In this document: in pieces, positions 8,835 to 17,762 of the stretch
How the letters are laid out: the number at the start of each line of letters is the position of its first letter
How positions within the stretch are numbered: position 1 is the stretch's first letter
Made by a program: the position numbers and the translations under genes
Notes under the pieces: model-generated
Database searches by the model: none
What the model was told of the DNA's origin: nothing
Seen by the model: only the letters and a program-made list of their open reading frames with translations
Assembly (NCBI GenBank): GCA_001604185.1
Contig: LVAV01000092.1
Span: 59,867-123,866, forward strand
Source: Clostridiales bacterium Firm_16
GTDB lineage: Bacteria > Bacillota > Clostridia > Saccharofermentanales > Saccharofermentanaceae
DNA length: 64,000 nucleotides
Reading direction: 5' to 3'

Positions 8835-9485
8835 TCAGCTTTCCATGATCATCGAGAAACATGCCTCGATATCATCGAAGAACTTCTTCAGATGGATCAT
8901 ATCTGTCGCCGCACGATGGATCGTAATGGCAACCGGCAGATACTTTCTTCCGTTCTCTTCCACGATCTTACACATATCTACTGTCGGGAAGAAATAATCC
9001 TTCATGTCATGCAGATCCACGGAGAATCCGTCGAAAGAGAACCACGGATTGAAGCAGACATTGTAGCTGTTCGTCGGCGGCATACCCTTGAGGGCGAAGA
9101 CGCCCTTACTGTTGCCGTACTTCTCCAGATCTGCCAGGAACTTCTCATTGAATACGACAAAATCATCGTCGTATTCTGTCCACAGGATCGTAGTGGTCTC
9201 ATCGTCTTCATGGAATACCGGATATGCCGGATTGAGGTAGTTCCACCAACCGATCTGACCGTCCTTATATGCCACACTCAATTCACCCTGGCTGTTGATG
9301 GCCTTGGTCACGGCATAGTAGAACACCACGTCCTGACGAAGTCCCTTCTTCTCGATGGCAGGAAGAAGATCCGTCACATCCAGACGACGGTTCAGTGAGA
9401 TATTGTACGGGAACATCTTGGCATAGTAATGGAAATGCTGTGCCCGCACCCAGGTTGCATCATAAGGAAAAAACTGTGACTTCAT
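8835..9485 (-). CDS. Chloramphenicol acetyltransferase-like protein, altered active site
   Basis: A 216-residue protein with the CAT (CatA) fold pattern across its whole length: an N-terminal FNISxR-like segment, an SNP-region equivalent near FNPWFS, and a C-terminal IHRAATDMIH segment. In true CAT this last segment is HHAVCDGFH, with the second His as the catalytic base. Here that position is Arg, while the neighbouring Asp is kept. Chloramphenicol acetylation is therefore doubtful; another acyl transfer or a non-enzymatic role is possible. The ATG at 9485 overlaps the upstream stop (ATGA) and has GAGGAG 5 nt upstream. Confidence 0.8.
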   Translation of the reverse strand: MKSQFFPYDATWVRAQHFHYYAKMFPYNISLNRRLDVTDLLPAIEKKGLRQDVVFYYAVTKAINSQGELSVAYKDGQIGWWNYLNPAYPVFHEDDETTTILWTEYDDDFVVFNEKFLADLEKYGNSKGVFALKGMPPTNSYNVCFNPWFSFDGFSVDLHDMKDYFFPTVDMCKIVEENGRKYLPVAITIHRAATDMIHLKKFFDDIEACFSMIMES

Positions 9486-10000
9486 ATACACTCCTCGATA
9501 TGGTCGATGGACATCACCTGTGCATAACGGTGATTCCAGATTTCATAGCTATAGTAGTGGTAGAGCTCCTCGCCGGACAGATAACGGTTATCGAAAGTCG
9601 TATGTCCGCCTCTCGGAACGATGACATCGTAACCCAACTCGTAAGCCACCTTCACCGTTGCATCCACGCAGAAATCCGTCTGCATGCCTGTAACGATCAA
9701 CTTGGTCACACCCTGTTCCTTCAGGTATTCATGTAATCCTGTCTCGCGAAAAGCACTGTTAAACTTCTTATCGAATATCTTCTCTCCCTGCTTCGGCGCC
9801 ACTTTGGAATAGATCTCGAACCCATTCTCGCCGCGCACCAGGTTATTGTCTTCATGGCGAAGGAAAATCACTTCGATGCCCTTCTGTCTGCAGATCTCCT
9901 CCATCTGTGCTACCGTCTTGATCAGTCGTTTCTCATCGTACGGATGCTCCAGGATCAATGCATTCTGCATATCGACGACAAGCATTGCGGTCTTTGCCAT
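9482..10000 (-). CDS. Isochorismatase-family cysteine hydrolase
   Basis: A 172-residue cysteine hydrolase of the isochorismatase/nicotinamidase fold. The triad is visible: Asp10 in VVDMQ, a Lys in the FDKKFNSAF segment near residue 80, and the nucleophilic Cys in TDFCVDATV near residue 115. The substrate cannot be assigned; candidates are amides, ureas or isochorismate-like compounds. ATG 10000 is preceded by AAGGAAG at 8 nt; an upstream ATG at 10102 lacks a site and would swallow the promoter. It is the first gene of the operon with the CAT-like gene and mnmA. Confidence 0.85.
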   Translation of the reverse strand: MAKTAMLVVDMQNALILEHPYDEKRLIKTVAQMEEICRQKGIEVIFLRHEDNNLVRGENGFEIYSKVAPKQGEKIFDKKFNSAFRETGLHEYLKEQGVTKLIVTGMQTDFCVDATVKVAYELGYDVIVPRGGHTTFDNRYLSGEELYHYYSYEIWNHRYAQVMSIDHIEECI

Positions 10001-10049
10001 AAAGAACACTTCCTTTGCTAAAAGAGTAGCAGATATCCCTGCACACTTT

Positions 10050-10058
10050 ACTATACCA
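10050..10058 (-). promoter_or_regulatory. Extended -10 promoter upstream of the isochorismatase-like gene
   Basis: On the minus strand the sequence reads TGGTATAGT, an extended -10 (TGn + TATAAT-like), about 50 nt before the start at 10000. The -35 region is weak (CGTACA at 17-nt spacing). Confidence 0.4.
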
Positions 10059-10100
10059 CAAAACCCGTCTTCTGTACGTTCGAAATTCCTTTTCCGGAAC

Positions 10101-10140
10101 ATAAAAATGAGGCTGCACCGCCAGGAAATGATGCAGCCTC
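10101..10140 (-). terminator. Rho-independent terminator of the epimerase gene
   Basis: The perfect 9-bp stem GAGGCTGCA/TGCAGCCTC (10109-10140) has a 14-nt loop and is followed on the minus strand by ATTTTTAT. It lies about 60 bp after the stop of the gene at 10202. Confidence 0.8.
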
Positions 10141-10201
10141 CAGGAACAAGGAAGTAGAGGATTTATAGGGGGTAATAAGCTACCTCTGATATTGCTGCAT
10201 A

Positions 10202-11263
10202 TCAGATATTGCTTGCTTTCTTATCCGCGCCGGAACCCTTGGCGGGAACCTTCGCGTTTATGCCGTTCTCAATGGGCTTGTTGCTTTCCACCCAGGAGAT
10301 GGTGTCTTCCAGGGAAGCCCGAAGATCTCTCGGCGCATAGTGGAGTTCGTGGGACGCTTTCTCATTCTCGTACAGCGGTTCAGGAGAAGTGAAGGGTCCG
10401 AACTTATCCTTCGGATTTTCTTTTCTCGTGATCTTGTAATAAAGCTGTGCGATACCCTTGCCGTTGAGAAGCCAGTTCGGAAGTGTCTTGGTTACTTCTT
10501 CACGACCGGTGATCTCATGCAGGCTGTGGAGGAAATCCTGTGTACTGACGTAGGTGTTGGAAAGGATATAACATGTACCCTTCTCACTGTGTTCCGCCGC
10601 TTCGAGAACGCCGGAAGCCACGTCGCGTACATCGGTGAAATCGCCGCCACCCGGGATAGTAACTTTCAAGTCTCCGGAGAGATAATCACGGATCAGACTG
10701 ACGATGTCAGAATTACCGTATTCGTATGGTCCAAGGACCAGGGACGGAAGCAGGATGACTGCATTCAATCCGTTCAGGGAAACCTTATCAAGAATATACT
10801 GTGTCGCTTCCGCCTTGGACTTGGCATAGTCGCCGACCACGCGGTTACGGTCGAAGTACTGAACATCCTTGACCGGTTCATTCTTGTCGTTCAGCGGGAT
10901 CGCTCTCGCAGAACCGATATAGATCAGTTTACCGATTTTCTTCTTAACACAGGTATCGGTGATATTCATGGTTCCATGTACATTCACACGACGCACCATA
11001 AGATCTGTTTTCTCAGAGATCACATTTCTTTCCTGTGCGTGGATCAGGATCGCATCACGGGGATCTTCCAGAGTGAAGAAATCCTTCATGGAATCCTTGA
11101 CGAGGATATCACCGTAGGAAACTTCTACCGGCAGTCCTGCCAATGGAGTTGTGTCTTCTTCCGGATTCACCAGTACGCGAACTTTCTTCTGATTATCAAG
11201 AAGCATTCTTACGATGGTATTTCCGATCTGTCCTGTTGCACCTGTTACTAAATACTGAGTCAT
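10202..11263 (-). CDS. NAD-dependent epimerase/dehydratase family protein (extended SDR)
   Basis: A 353-residue extended short-chain dehydrogenase. It has the glycine-rich NAD(P) motif GATGQIG at residues 8-14 and a YxxxK catalytic pair in DYAKSK near residue 147, with an upstream Ser in the IGSAR strand. Extended SDRs act on nucleotide sugars, dihydroflavonols or 3-beta-hydroxysteroid-like substrates; nothing here fixes the substrate. I use ATG 11263 (MTQYLVTGATG), preceded by GGGGGGTGG; the frame extends 21 codons further without support. A single gene ended by a strong terminator. Confidence 0.85.
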   Translation of the reverse strand: MTQYLVTGATGQIGNTIVRMLLDNQKKVRVLVNPEEDTTPLAGLPVEVSYGDILVKDSMKDFFTLEDPRDAILIHAQERNVISEKTDLMVRRVNVHGTMNITDTCVKKKIGKLIYIGSARAIPLNDKNEPVKDVQYFDRNRVVGDYAKSKAEATQYILDKVSLNGLNAVILLPSLVLGPYEYGNSDIVSLIRDYLSGDLKVTIPGGGDFTDVRDVASGVLEAAEHSEKGTCYILSNTYVSTQDFLHSLHEITGREEVTKTLPNWLLNGKGIAQLYYKITRKENPKDKFGPFTSPEPLYENEKASHELHYAPRDLRASLEDTISWVESNKPIENGINAKVPAKGSGADKKASNI

Positions 11264-11481
11264 TCTTTCCACCCCCCTCTCGGGATTCTTGTTGTTCCTC
11301 ATTCCATTGAAAACCTCTGATTTCATTATGGAGAAGAAATTTGAACAAATTAAGAGGAGACAAAAAACAACGGACAGTTTTTGAGTATATTCAATGTCTA
11401 TTTTGTGAACAAAACGCCTGAATCTAAGGCATTATTGAGGTTTCGCCTTTTTCCGGCGCAAAAGCTCTCGCCCACGTCGGA

Positions 11482-12177
11482 TCAGGATTTAGTCATATAC
11501 GTATCCAATATCTCCTGGATCTTATCCCATCTTTTCTCATTAAAGAATGGAAGATCTGTGGTCTCACAATTAGCCAGGATCCACTTCGGGAAAGCCTCCG
11601 GATGGACGACTACCGTAGCAGGAAGATCCGGATACAGATCACTTCTCTCGAAAGGCTTCGGCATATCCTCCGGATCTGCTTCTTCATCGATCAGTACCGA
11701 CACGATACGATTCAGATCCTTGACTCCGAGCACCTTCTCATCATGGAAGAAATTCGCCAGTATACATGCCGCATCTTCAGCGGAATGCTTATCTACACGA
11801 GTCGGGTTCTTCGCAAAACGTGTGTCGTAAAGATCCCACTCAATATGTTCCTTCTTACTGTGAAGGATCACGAAGATCTCCTCATCCGCAACGATGAGAA
11901 AATCAATATTGCTGTTTCCGATCTCGGTCTGCAGGACCACATCGTAATATACCTTTATCGGGAGCTCACTCTGCACGATGGCCGCGGCGGTCTTCTGGTG
12001 CATCTTCACCTGACTTGCCAGTTCTCCCCAGGCAGAAAGAAAGACCTTCTTCATCTGCTTGGGACAAGTCTCCGCTTTATCTTTGAGCCGCGTGATCTCA
12101 TCCATTCTGTTATTGAATGGCTTGATCCATTTAAGCTCTCTCGAAGCGGGTTCTTTTGCCCGATGAAAAAGGTCCAT
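11482..12177 (-). CDS. Hypothetical protein, possibly NERD-like nuclease fold
   Basis: I do not recognise this 231-residue soluble protein. A central stretch (about residues 85-115: TEIGNSNIDFLIV, then EIFVILHSK) follows the pattern of NERD domains, where IDxLV is followed by a hydrophobic strand ending in a Lys motif. The catalytic EVK is replaced by ILHSK, so a nuclease activity is uncertain. No signal peptide or membrane helix. AAGGAG lies 6 nt before the ATG. A short hairpin (11416-11430) followed by GTTTTGTT on the minus strand may end its transcript. Confidence 0.6.
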   Translation of the reverse strand: MDLFHRAKEPASRELKWIKPFNNRMDEITRLKDKAETCPKQMKKVFLSAWGELASQVKMHQKTAAAIVQSELPIKVYYDVVLQTEIGNSNIDFLIVADEEIFVILHSKKEHIEWDLYDTRFAKNPTRVDKHSAEDAACILANFFHDEKVLGVKDLNRIVSVLIDEEADPEDMPKPFERSDLYPDLPATVVVHPEAFPKWILANCETTDLPFFNEKRWDKIQEILDTYMTKS

Positions 12178-12224
12178 ATGTTGCTCCTTGTTAGGGGCGG
12201 TTCATGTGAAGAACGGTTCGTTCA

Positions 12225-13841
12225 TCAACCGTTCAGTGATTCATACTTTCTTACCCCGTAGTGAGTAATTATAGCATAAGCACCGGCACAAAGTCCCAGG
12301 ATCACCGCAATTGTTCCGATGAGGATACTTCTCTGAATCGTGTCATTGCCCAGGAACAGTCCGACAATGGCCGGAAGTGAAAGCGCCAGAGTCATCACGA
12401 CATTGACCAGCATGGACATCGTTACGCCCCATCCGGACTTGATAACCTGCGCCTCGTTCTTCCAGTCCAGTTTGGCGAAGATCAGACCGAAGATCAGACC
12501 GACCATGGATGTCAGAAGCTGGAGCGAACTTGTAAAGAGGATCAGCAGGATCGCGCCGAGGATACCGCTCTTGCTGGTGATGCAAAGCAGGATGCTGCAG
12601 ATGATGGAGAAAGGCTGATAGATCAGAACGCTGACCAGCAGCTTCGCATTCAGGAGTTTCGTGGTCGCGATCGGAAGGGTCTTGGATATCCAGATCCGCT
12701 TACCTTCGATAGAAACAGACGGTGGAGTCGTGCAGGTGATCATACCGAATGCATTGATGAACAGCCCCCAGATGATCACCCAGGCCATTGGTGTGAGCCG
12801 CTCAAGGATATTCATATCCACGCCTTCGAAATTCACGGTCATATTCTTAAGGAAACTGATCCCGTCCAGTCCCTTGAAGGTCACGATACCGGTAAGGACT
12901 ACCAGGAAGGCCACACCGAAGATGGTATTCATGACATAGTTGGCGGAAGAGAAATAGCGGGTGAATTCCATCTTGAAAGCCGCCTTGCCTACGCCGGAAG
13001 TCTTATATGTAAGAGCTTTCTTCGAATTGTCTACATGCATATCGATGCCATCGAGGGAACGGGCATGGATCCAGATCGCCAGAGCCAGCGGGATCACTGT
13101 GATGGCCAGGCCCAGCAGCACATAGAGGATGTCGCCGCTGTAGATCGCTTCTGCGAGCCAGTAGATCGGCGGGAGTTTCTTCATCAGGTCAAGGGATTCT
13201 GCCGGGGTTACATTCAGCTCATTGGCATAGTTCGAAAGATTCGGAACTACGAACATGTAAAGAAGCATAACGGCCAGAGAAATGATCGTGGAAAAGATCT
13301 GACCGAACTTGGTTCTTCTCTTCAGGAAAGAGATGATGGAGCTGACGATCAGCGAGATAAAAAGCGGGATCGCCGGGATCAGGCAGGCGAAGATCACACC
13401 ACGGACAAGCACCATAACGGACAGACCGCCGACCATAGTAACGATCAGCAATGTCGGAAGCATCAGTACCAGTGTGCAGAGGATGTCCAGAAGGTACATG
13501 CCCAGCAGCTTGGAGATAACGATATGGGTTCTCGGGATCGGCATGGCCAGAAGCATGTCTGTATCCGAACCTCTGGCATCACGGGTGGAGTTTGTCACAC
13601 CGAACATCAATGCAATGAGTGTTCCCAGAGAGATGGAGATGAAGATCGCCAGTTCATTCAGACCCTTCTCCTGAAGGATGAAGGCGGTGGATCCGCCGAT
13701 GATCGCGAACAGGGCGATCATGAACAGACCTACCAGGATCAGGGTAACAGTAGCAACGATGACGCTGCTCTTGCCCTTCTTATTGTATGAGCCCACCAGT
13801 TCGAGAAAATTGGTGCGCATCAATAAACCTAATGTACGCAT
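12225..13841 (-). CDS. ABC-2 transporter permease, 12-helix type
   Basis: A 538-residue polytopic membrane protein with about twelve predicted helices in two similar halves (ABC-2 exporter permease, as in the YthQ/BcrB-like large permeases). It starts one base after the stop of the ATPase gene, with AGGAGG 9 nt upstream lying in the end of that gene. Together they form one exporter whose substrate cannot be told. The start MRTLGLLMRTNFLELVG resembles the amphipathic elbow helix of the family. A weak hairpin overlaps its 3' end (12211-12234). Confidence 0.8.
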   Translation of the reverse strand: MRTLGLLMRTNFLELVGSYNKKGKSSVIVATVTLILVGLFMIALFAIIGGSTAFILQEKGLNELAIFISISLGTLIALMFGVTNSTRDARGSDTDMLLAMPIPRTHIVISKLLGMYLLDILCTLVLMLPTLLIVTMVGGLSVMVLVRGVIFACLIPAIPLFISLIVSSIISFLKRRTKFGQIFSTIISLAVMLLYMFVVPNLSNYANELNVTPAESLDLMKKLPPIYWLAEAIYSGDILYVLLGLAITVIPLALAIWIHARSLDGIDMHVDNSKKALTYKTSGVGKAAFKMEFTRYFSSANYVMNTIFGVAFLVVLTGIVTFKGLDGISFLKNMTVNFEGVDMNILERLTPMAWVIIWGLFINAFGMITCTTPPSVSIEGKRIWISKTLPIATTKLLNAKLLVSVLIYQPFSIICSILLCITSKSGILGAILLILFTSSLQLLTSMVGLIFGLIFAKLDWKNEAQVIKSGWGVTMSMLVNVVMTLALSLPAIVGLFLGNDTIQRSILIGTIAVILGLCAGAYAIITHYGVRKYESLNG

Positions 13842-13842
13842 A

Positions 13843-14559
13843 TTAATGTGCCTCCTCGGTCACCTCAAGGAAGACTTCCTCGAGGGATGCATTACCCTTA
13901 ACTTCTTCCATGGTACCGGCTGCGATCAGGCGGCCACCCTTGATGATGGCGATCTTGTCGCAGAGCTTCTCGGCCACTTCCAGTACGTGTGTGGAGAAGA
14001 AGATCGCGGAACCTCTGTCGCAGAACTCACGCATCATGGACTTCACTGCGAAGGCCGCTTTCGGATCCAGACCAACGAAAGGCTCGTCCATGACCAGGAG
14101 CTTCGGCTCATGCAGGAAAGCGGCGATGATAGCCAGCTTCTGCTTCATACCGTGAGAGTAGGATGCGATCTGGTTATTCAGGGCATCGCGGATCTCCAGT
14201 GTGGTGGCATATTTCTCGATGCGCTCCTTGCGCACATTCTTCGGGACACGGAATACGTCTGCCACGAAGGTCAGGAACTGCATTCCCGTAAGGTTATCGT
14301 AAAGTTCCGGATTATCCGGAATATAAGCAGTGATGCTCTTGGCACGGATCGGCTCCGCGGTTACGGAGACACCGTCGATGGTGATGGTTCCCTGTTCGAA
14401 GGAATGAAGACCGACCACCGCCTTGATAGTAGTTGTTTTACCGGCGCCGTTGTGACCGATAAATCCGTAGATCTCACCGGCCTTTACTTCCAGTGTCAGG
14501 TCACTTACGCCTACTTTACCTCCCGGGTAAGTCTTAGTCAGATGCTCAATTTTCAGCAT
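13843..14559 (-). CDS. ABC transporter ATP-binding protein (exporter)
   Basis: A 238-residue CcmA/DrrA-type ATPase. Walker A is GHNGAGKTTT near residue 35, the signature-like motif SHGMKQKLAI, Walker B MDEPFVGLD, and the switch His is in FFSTHVLE. The start is taken at ATG 14559 because AGGAGG sits 8 nt upstream; the ATG two codons before is only 2 nt from it. It pairs with the downstream 538-residue permease. Confidence 0.88.
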   Translation of the reverse strand: MLKIEHLTKTYPGGKVGVSDLTLEVKAGEIYGFIGHNGAGKTTTIKAVVGLHSFEQGTITIDGVSVTAEPIRAKSITAYIPDNPELYDNLTGMQFLTFVADVFRVPKNVRKERIEKYATTLEIRDALNNQIASYSHGMKQKLAIIAAFLHEPKLLVMDEPFVGLDPKAAFAVKSMMREFCDRGSAIFFSTHVLEVAEKLCDKIAIIKGGRLIAAGTMEEVKGNASLEEVFLEVTEEAH

Positions 14560-14565
14560 ATTCAT

Positions 14566-14874
14566 TTCCTCCTCGCGTCTTATCTTCCATCATTGTAGAG
14601 ATGATTTCCCAATCATTCGCTAAGCAATTCTAAAGAAAAGGTAAATTCCGCGGTATATACTAGCATATTCATAATATGGATTGTATTACCTTTCTGTCAT
14701 TTGTGTCATCCTGTCGTCCATACCATTTTTCGCCGTATTGAAATGCTTTCTCAAATTTGAACAACATGCACAAATATGCTCTTGATTTCTACGTGTTGAT
14801 ATGTGAAAATAGGAACAATGATTTTCATAATCACATAATAGGGGATTATGGTTTTCGAAAGGGGCAGCGGGTAT
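14566..14874. other. Divergent intergenic region before the V-ATPase operon
   Basis: An AT-rich 309-bp spacer between the ABC-2 exporter (minus) and the V-ATPase operon (plus). Besides the minus-strand promoter it holds two short inverted repeats close to the V-ATPase start: TGAAAAT/ATTTTCA around 14803-14826 and ATAATC/GATTAT (14827-14832 and 14844-14849). They could be operator sites. I see no convincing plus-strand -35/-10 pair, though the V-ATPase promoter must lie here. Confidence 0.4.
14671..14700 (-). promoter_or_regulatory. Sigma-A-type promoter of the ABC-2 exporter operon
   Basis: On the minus strand: -35 ATGACA (14695-14700), 18-nt spacer, -10 TATTAT (14671-14676). Both hexamers match the consensus at 5 of 6 positions. 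The predicted leader is about 105 nt. Confidence 0.45.
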
Positions 14875-15189
14875 ATGGCATCGGAACAAGTCAATCGGAT
14901 CATCGAAGCAGAGAAGAAAGCGTCAGATATCGAAGCAGAAGGACGCACCAAGGCCGACGAGATCCTGGCTGAAGCACAGAAGAAAGCCCAGAATGAGTAC
15001 CAGGAAGCCCTCTCTTCTGCCAGAAAGAAAGTAGCGGATCTTTACGAGAAACATAAGACGGACGGTTCCGATGAGGAACAGGCCAGTAATGATGCTGCGG
15101 AGAAAGCAGCCGAGAAGCTCCGTGATGATGCAGAACCGAACCGTGAAGCAGCGATCAGCGCTGCCATGAATATTCTGATGGGACGGTAA
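14875..15189 (+). CDS. ntpF: V-type ATPase peripheral stalk subunit G/H
   Basis: A 104-residue, highly charged alpha-helical protein, Ala/Glu/Lys-rich with coiled-coil periodicity over residues 5-60, as in AhaH/NtpF. With subunit E it makes the outer stalk that ties the V1 catalytic head to the membrane a-subunit. ATG 14875 (MASEQVNRII) is chosen over the ATG at 14848, since the family starts with a short helix containing V-x-x-I and a G-rich site (GGGGCAGCGGG) lies upstream. First gene of the nine-gene operon, order F-I-K-E-C-G-A-B-D as in Enterococcus hirae. Confidence 0.8.
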   Translation: MASEQVNRIIEAEKKASDIEAEGRTKADEILAEAQKKAQNEYQEALSSARKKVADLYEKHKTDGSDEEQASNDAAEKAAEKLRDDAEPNREAAISAAMNILMGR

Positions 15190-15195
15190 TCGCGC

Positions 15196-17268
15196 ATGGC
15201 AATCCTTCCGATGAAACACATAGAGGTCATCGCTCTGCAGAAGGACGCGCAGAAGATCGTCGAGCTTCTTCAGCGTCTGGGTACTGTAGATGTTACCGAG
15301 CGCTATGCGGAAGACGTAACCGATGATCTGGCTCTTTTCCCGTCTAAGACAAGTCTTACACAGCTGGAGAAATCCGCCCATACAGTCGATCATGCCATCT
15401 CTCTTGTAGAGGGATATTCCACGGAGAAGAAACCTTTCCTTTCCGGTTTTGCCGGTCGTCAGGAGATGTCGTCAGAAGAATTCAATAAGCGTGCCGAGAA
15501 CATCGACGAGACCATGAAGATCGTCTATGACATCGAGGCCCTGGATCGTAAGATCGCTTCGGAGAAGACGGTATATACCCATACACGCCACCAGCTGGAT
15601 GCGATCCTCCCCTGGGAGAAACTGGATATCCCGATGCAGTATCAGGGATCTGCGAAGACCACCTGTATCGTAGGAAATCTTCCGGATACATATACAGAAG
15701 CCTCTTTCCGTGAGGCTTTCGTCGCGCAGTATGCCGCCATGAAGCAGAGCGAATCCGTACTCAGCGGCAGAGAATTTGAAGCAGAGAACCTGCAGTTCCC
15801 GGAGTTCTATACCGAGATCGTCTCTTCTGCTGCTGACCAGACCTGTGTATGTTTTATTGTTCATAAGAAAGATTATCAGGACGTCATGAATACGCTTCGT
15901 CGTATGTCCTTCACTGCCCCGGCAGATCCCACCAAGCATCCGCCGGAGGTCCGTATCGGACGTCTGAAGAAGCGCATGGAGGAAGCGACCACCACTATCG
16001 AGGAATCCCGTGTGAAGCTTCGTTCCTATGCCGAGAAACTGGATGATCTTTATTTCCTTTCCGATTATCTGATCATGAGAAAGGATAAGTATGAGATGCT
16101 CGGCAGTCTTCTCTTCTCGAAGAAGACATTTATCTTGGACGGCTTCGTGGCCGCCGAGGACTGCGACAAAGTAGTCGAAGCCCTGAATAAGAATTTCGAA
16201 CTTTACGTAGAGACGAGAGATCCGAAGGAAGACGAAGAAGTTCCGGCTAAGTTTAAGAACAATGCATTTGTTTCACCGGTGGAAGATATCGTTGAGTCCT
16301 ACAGCGCGCCAAGCAAGACGGACATCGACCCGAACCCGGTCATGAGCTTCTTTTATTACTTCTTCTTCGGCATGATGCTGTCTGATGCCGGTTACGGTAT
16401 CCTGCTTTGCCTGGGTACCCTCTTCGTATTGAAGAAGAGAAAGCCGGAAGGCAACACGAAGAAGAATATGATGAAGTTTTTCTACTGTGGTCTGGCGACC
16501 ACATTCTGGGGATTCATGTACGGCAGTTTCTTCGGAGATCTGATCGGTGTTGTTTCCGAGAATTTCTTCGATGGTTCCCGCTGGCTTCCCCCGATCTGGT
16601 TCGATCCGAGTAAGGATCCTATGAAGCTTCTGATATTAAGTTTCCTTCTGGGCTTCCTGCATATCTGTATCGGCCTGGGTGCCAACTTCTACAGAATGTG
16701 GAAGAACGGCGACAAGGTCGGCGCGATCTGTGACTGCGGCTTCTGGCATCTGACTTTCGCCGGAATCGCGATCCTGATTTTCCCGATGGTCGCTCCTATG
16801 ATGGCTCCTGTTACGATCCCGGATTCTGTCCCGCTGGCGGATATCGGTAAGTACGTGGCGCTGGCAGGTGTAGCAGGTCTTGTTCTGACCGGCGGCAGAA
16901 AGGCCAAGGGTATCATCGGTAAGCTCATCGGCGGTGTCGGTACGATCTATGGCGTCACCGGTTATTTCAGTGATCTTCTTTCTTATTCCCGTCTGATGGC
17001 TCTGGGCCTGGTTACGGGTATCATCGGCAGTGTAGCCAACATGATCGGCACACTCTTCGGATCAGGGATCGTGAAGCTTCTGATCTTCATCTTCGTATTC
17101 CTGTTCTTCCATGCGATTAATCTGGGCATCAGTGCTCTCGGCGCTTATGTTCATGTTAATAGACTTCAGTATGTAGAATTTTTCGCGAAGTTCTACGATG
17201 GCGGTGGAATTATGTTCCACCCCTTTACTGGTAACACCAAACACTTCAGAATTAAGGAGGACAATTAA
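15196..17268 (+). CDS. ntpI: V-type ATPase subunit I (a-subunit)
   Basis: A 690-residue subunit. The N-terminal half (1-370) is cytoplasmic and coiled-coil rich; the C-terminal half has about seven to eight membrane helices from residue 375 (MSFFYYFFFGMMLSDAGYG is the signature first helix). It contains the conserved Arg region of the ion half-channels in SRLMALGL near residue 600. It forms the stator channel next to the c-ring. It starts 6 bp after ntpF and ends directly against ntpK. Confidence 0.93.
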   Translation: MAILPMKHIEVIALQKDAQKIVELLQRLGTVDVTERYAEDVTDDLALFPSKTSLTQLEKSAHTVDHAISLVEGYSTEKKPFLSGFAGRQEMSSEEFNKRAENIDETMKIVYDIEALDRKIASEKTVYTHTRHQLDAILPWEKLDIPMQYQGSAKTTCIVGNLPDTYTEASFREAFVAQYAAMKQSESVLSGREFEAENLQFPEFYTEIVSSAADQTCVCFIVHKKDYQDVMNTLRRMSFTAPADPTKHPPEVRIGRLKKRMEEATTTIEESRVKLRSYAEKLDDLYFLSDYLIMRKDKYEMLGSLLFSKKTFILDGFVAAEDCDKVVEALNKNFELYVETRDPKEDEEVPAKFKNNAFVSPVEDIVESYSAPSKTDIDPNPVMSFFYYFFFGMMLSDAGYGILLCLGTLFVLKKRKPEGNTKKNMMKFFYCGLATTFWGFMYGSFFGDLIGVVSENFFDGSRWLPPIWFDPSKDPMKLLILSFLLGFLHICIGLGANFYRMWKNGDKVGAICDCGFWHLTFAGIAILIFPMVAPMMAPVTIPDSVPLADIGKYVALAGVAGLVLTGGRKAKGIIGKLIGGVGTIYGVTGYFSDLLSYSRLMALGLVTGIIGSVANMIGTLFGSGIVKLLIFIFVFLFFHAINLGISALGAYVHVNRLQYVEFFAKFYDGGGIMFHPFTGNTKHFRIKEDN

Positions 17269-17748
17269 ATGAATTGGGGCATGTTACTGGCATTATTAGG
17301 AGCAGGACTGGCTGTTACGACAAATTGTATCGGCTCGTCCAAAGGCGTAGGTATGGTGGCAGAGGCTTCCTCTCCGGTTATCGCAGAGGATTCAAGTAAA
17401 TTCAGTAAGCTTCTGATCCTCATGCTGCTTCCTGGTTCTCAGGGTCTGTACGGACTGGTTATCGCTATCCTGACTCTGACACAGATCGGTATTCTCGGTG
17501 GAACTCCTGTAACCACATTGTCTACAGGTCTTCTCTACCTGATCGCTTGTCTGCCGATGGCTATCGGAGGCTTGATCTCCGCTTTGTTCCAGGCACGCGT
17601 TGCTCTTACAGGTGTAAACCTCATTTCCAAGAGACCTCAGGATTCCGGTAAAGCAGTTACTTCTGCTTCCCTCGTTGAGCTCTATGCTCTTCTGAGCCTG
17701 GTTACATCTCTTCTGATGGTCATGAACGTAAATAGTCTCGGACTGTAA
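17269..17748 (+). CDS. ntpK: V-type ATPase c-ring subunit K (proteolipid)
   Basis: A 159-residue, four-helix proteolipid (two fused hairpins), the length of E. hirae NtpK. Residues matching the E. hirae Na+ site are present: Ser57-Gln58 and Tyr61 in LPGSQGLYG (NtpK T64, Q65, Y68), Gln108 in LFQAR (Q110) and the essential Glu137 in LVELYAL (E139). This argues for Na+ rather than H+ transport. The ring turns against subunit I. AAGGAGG lies 8-10 nt before the ATG, within the end of ntpI. Confidence 0.92.
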   Translation: MNWGMLLALLGAGLAVTTNCIGSSKGVGMVAEASSPVIAEDSSKFSKLLILMLLPGSQGLYGLVIAILTLTQIGILGGTPVTTLSTGLLYLIACLPMAIGGLISALFQARVALTGVNLISKRPQDSGKAVTSASLVELYALLSLVTSLLMVMNVNSLGL

Positions 17749-17762
17749 TTGAAGGAGCATAT

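Noticed and set aside
12211..12234. GAACGGTT/AACCGTTC hairpin as a terminator of the ABC-2 permease gene
   Set aside because: It overlaps the stop codon and no T-run follows on the minus strand.
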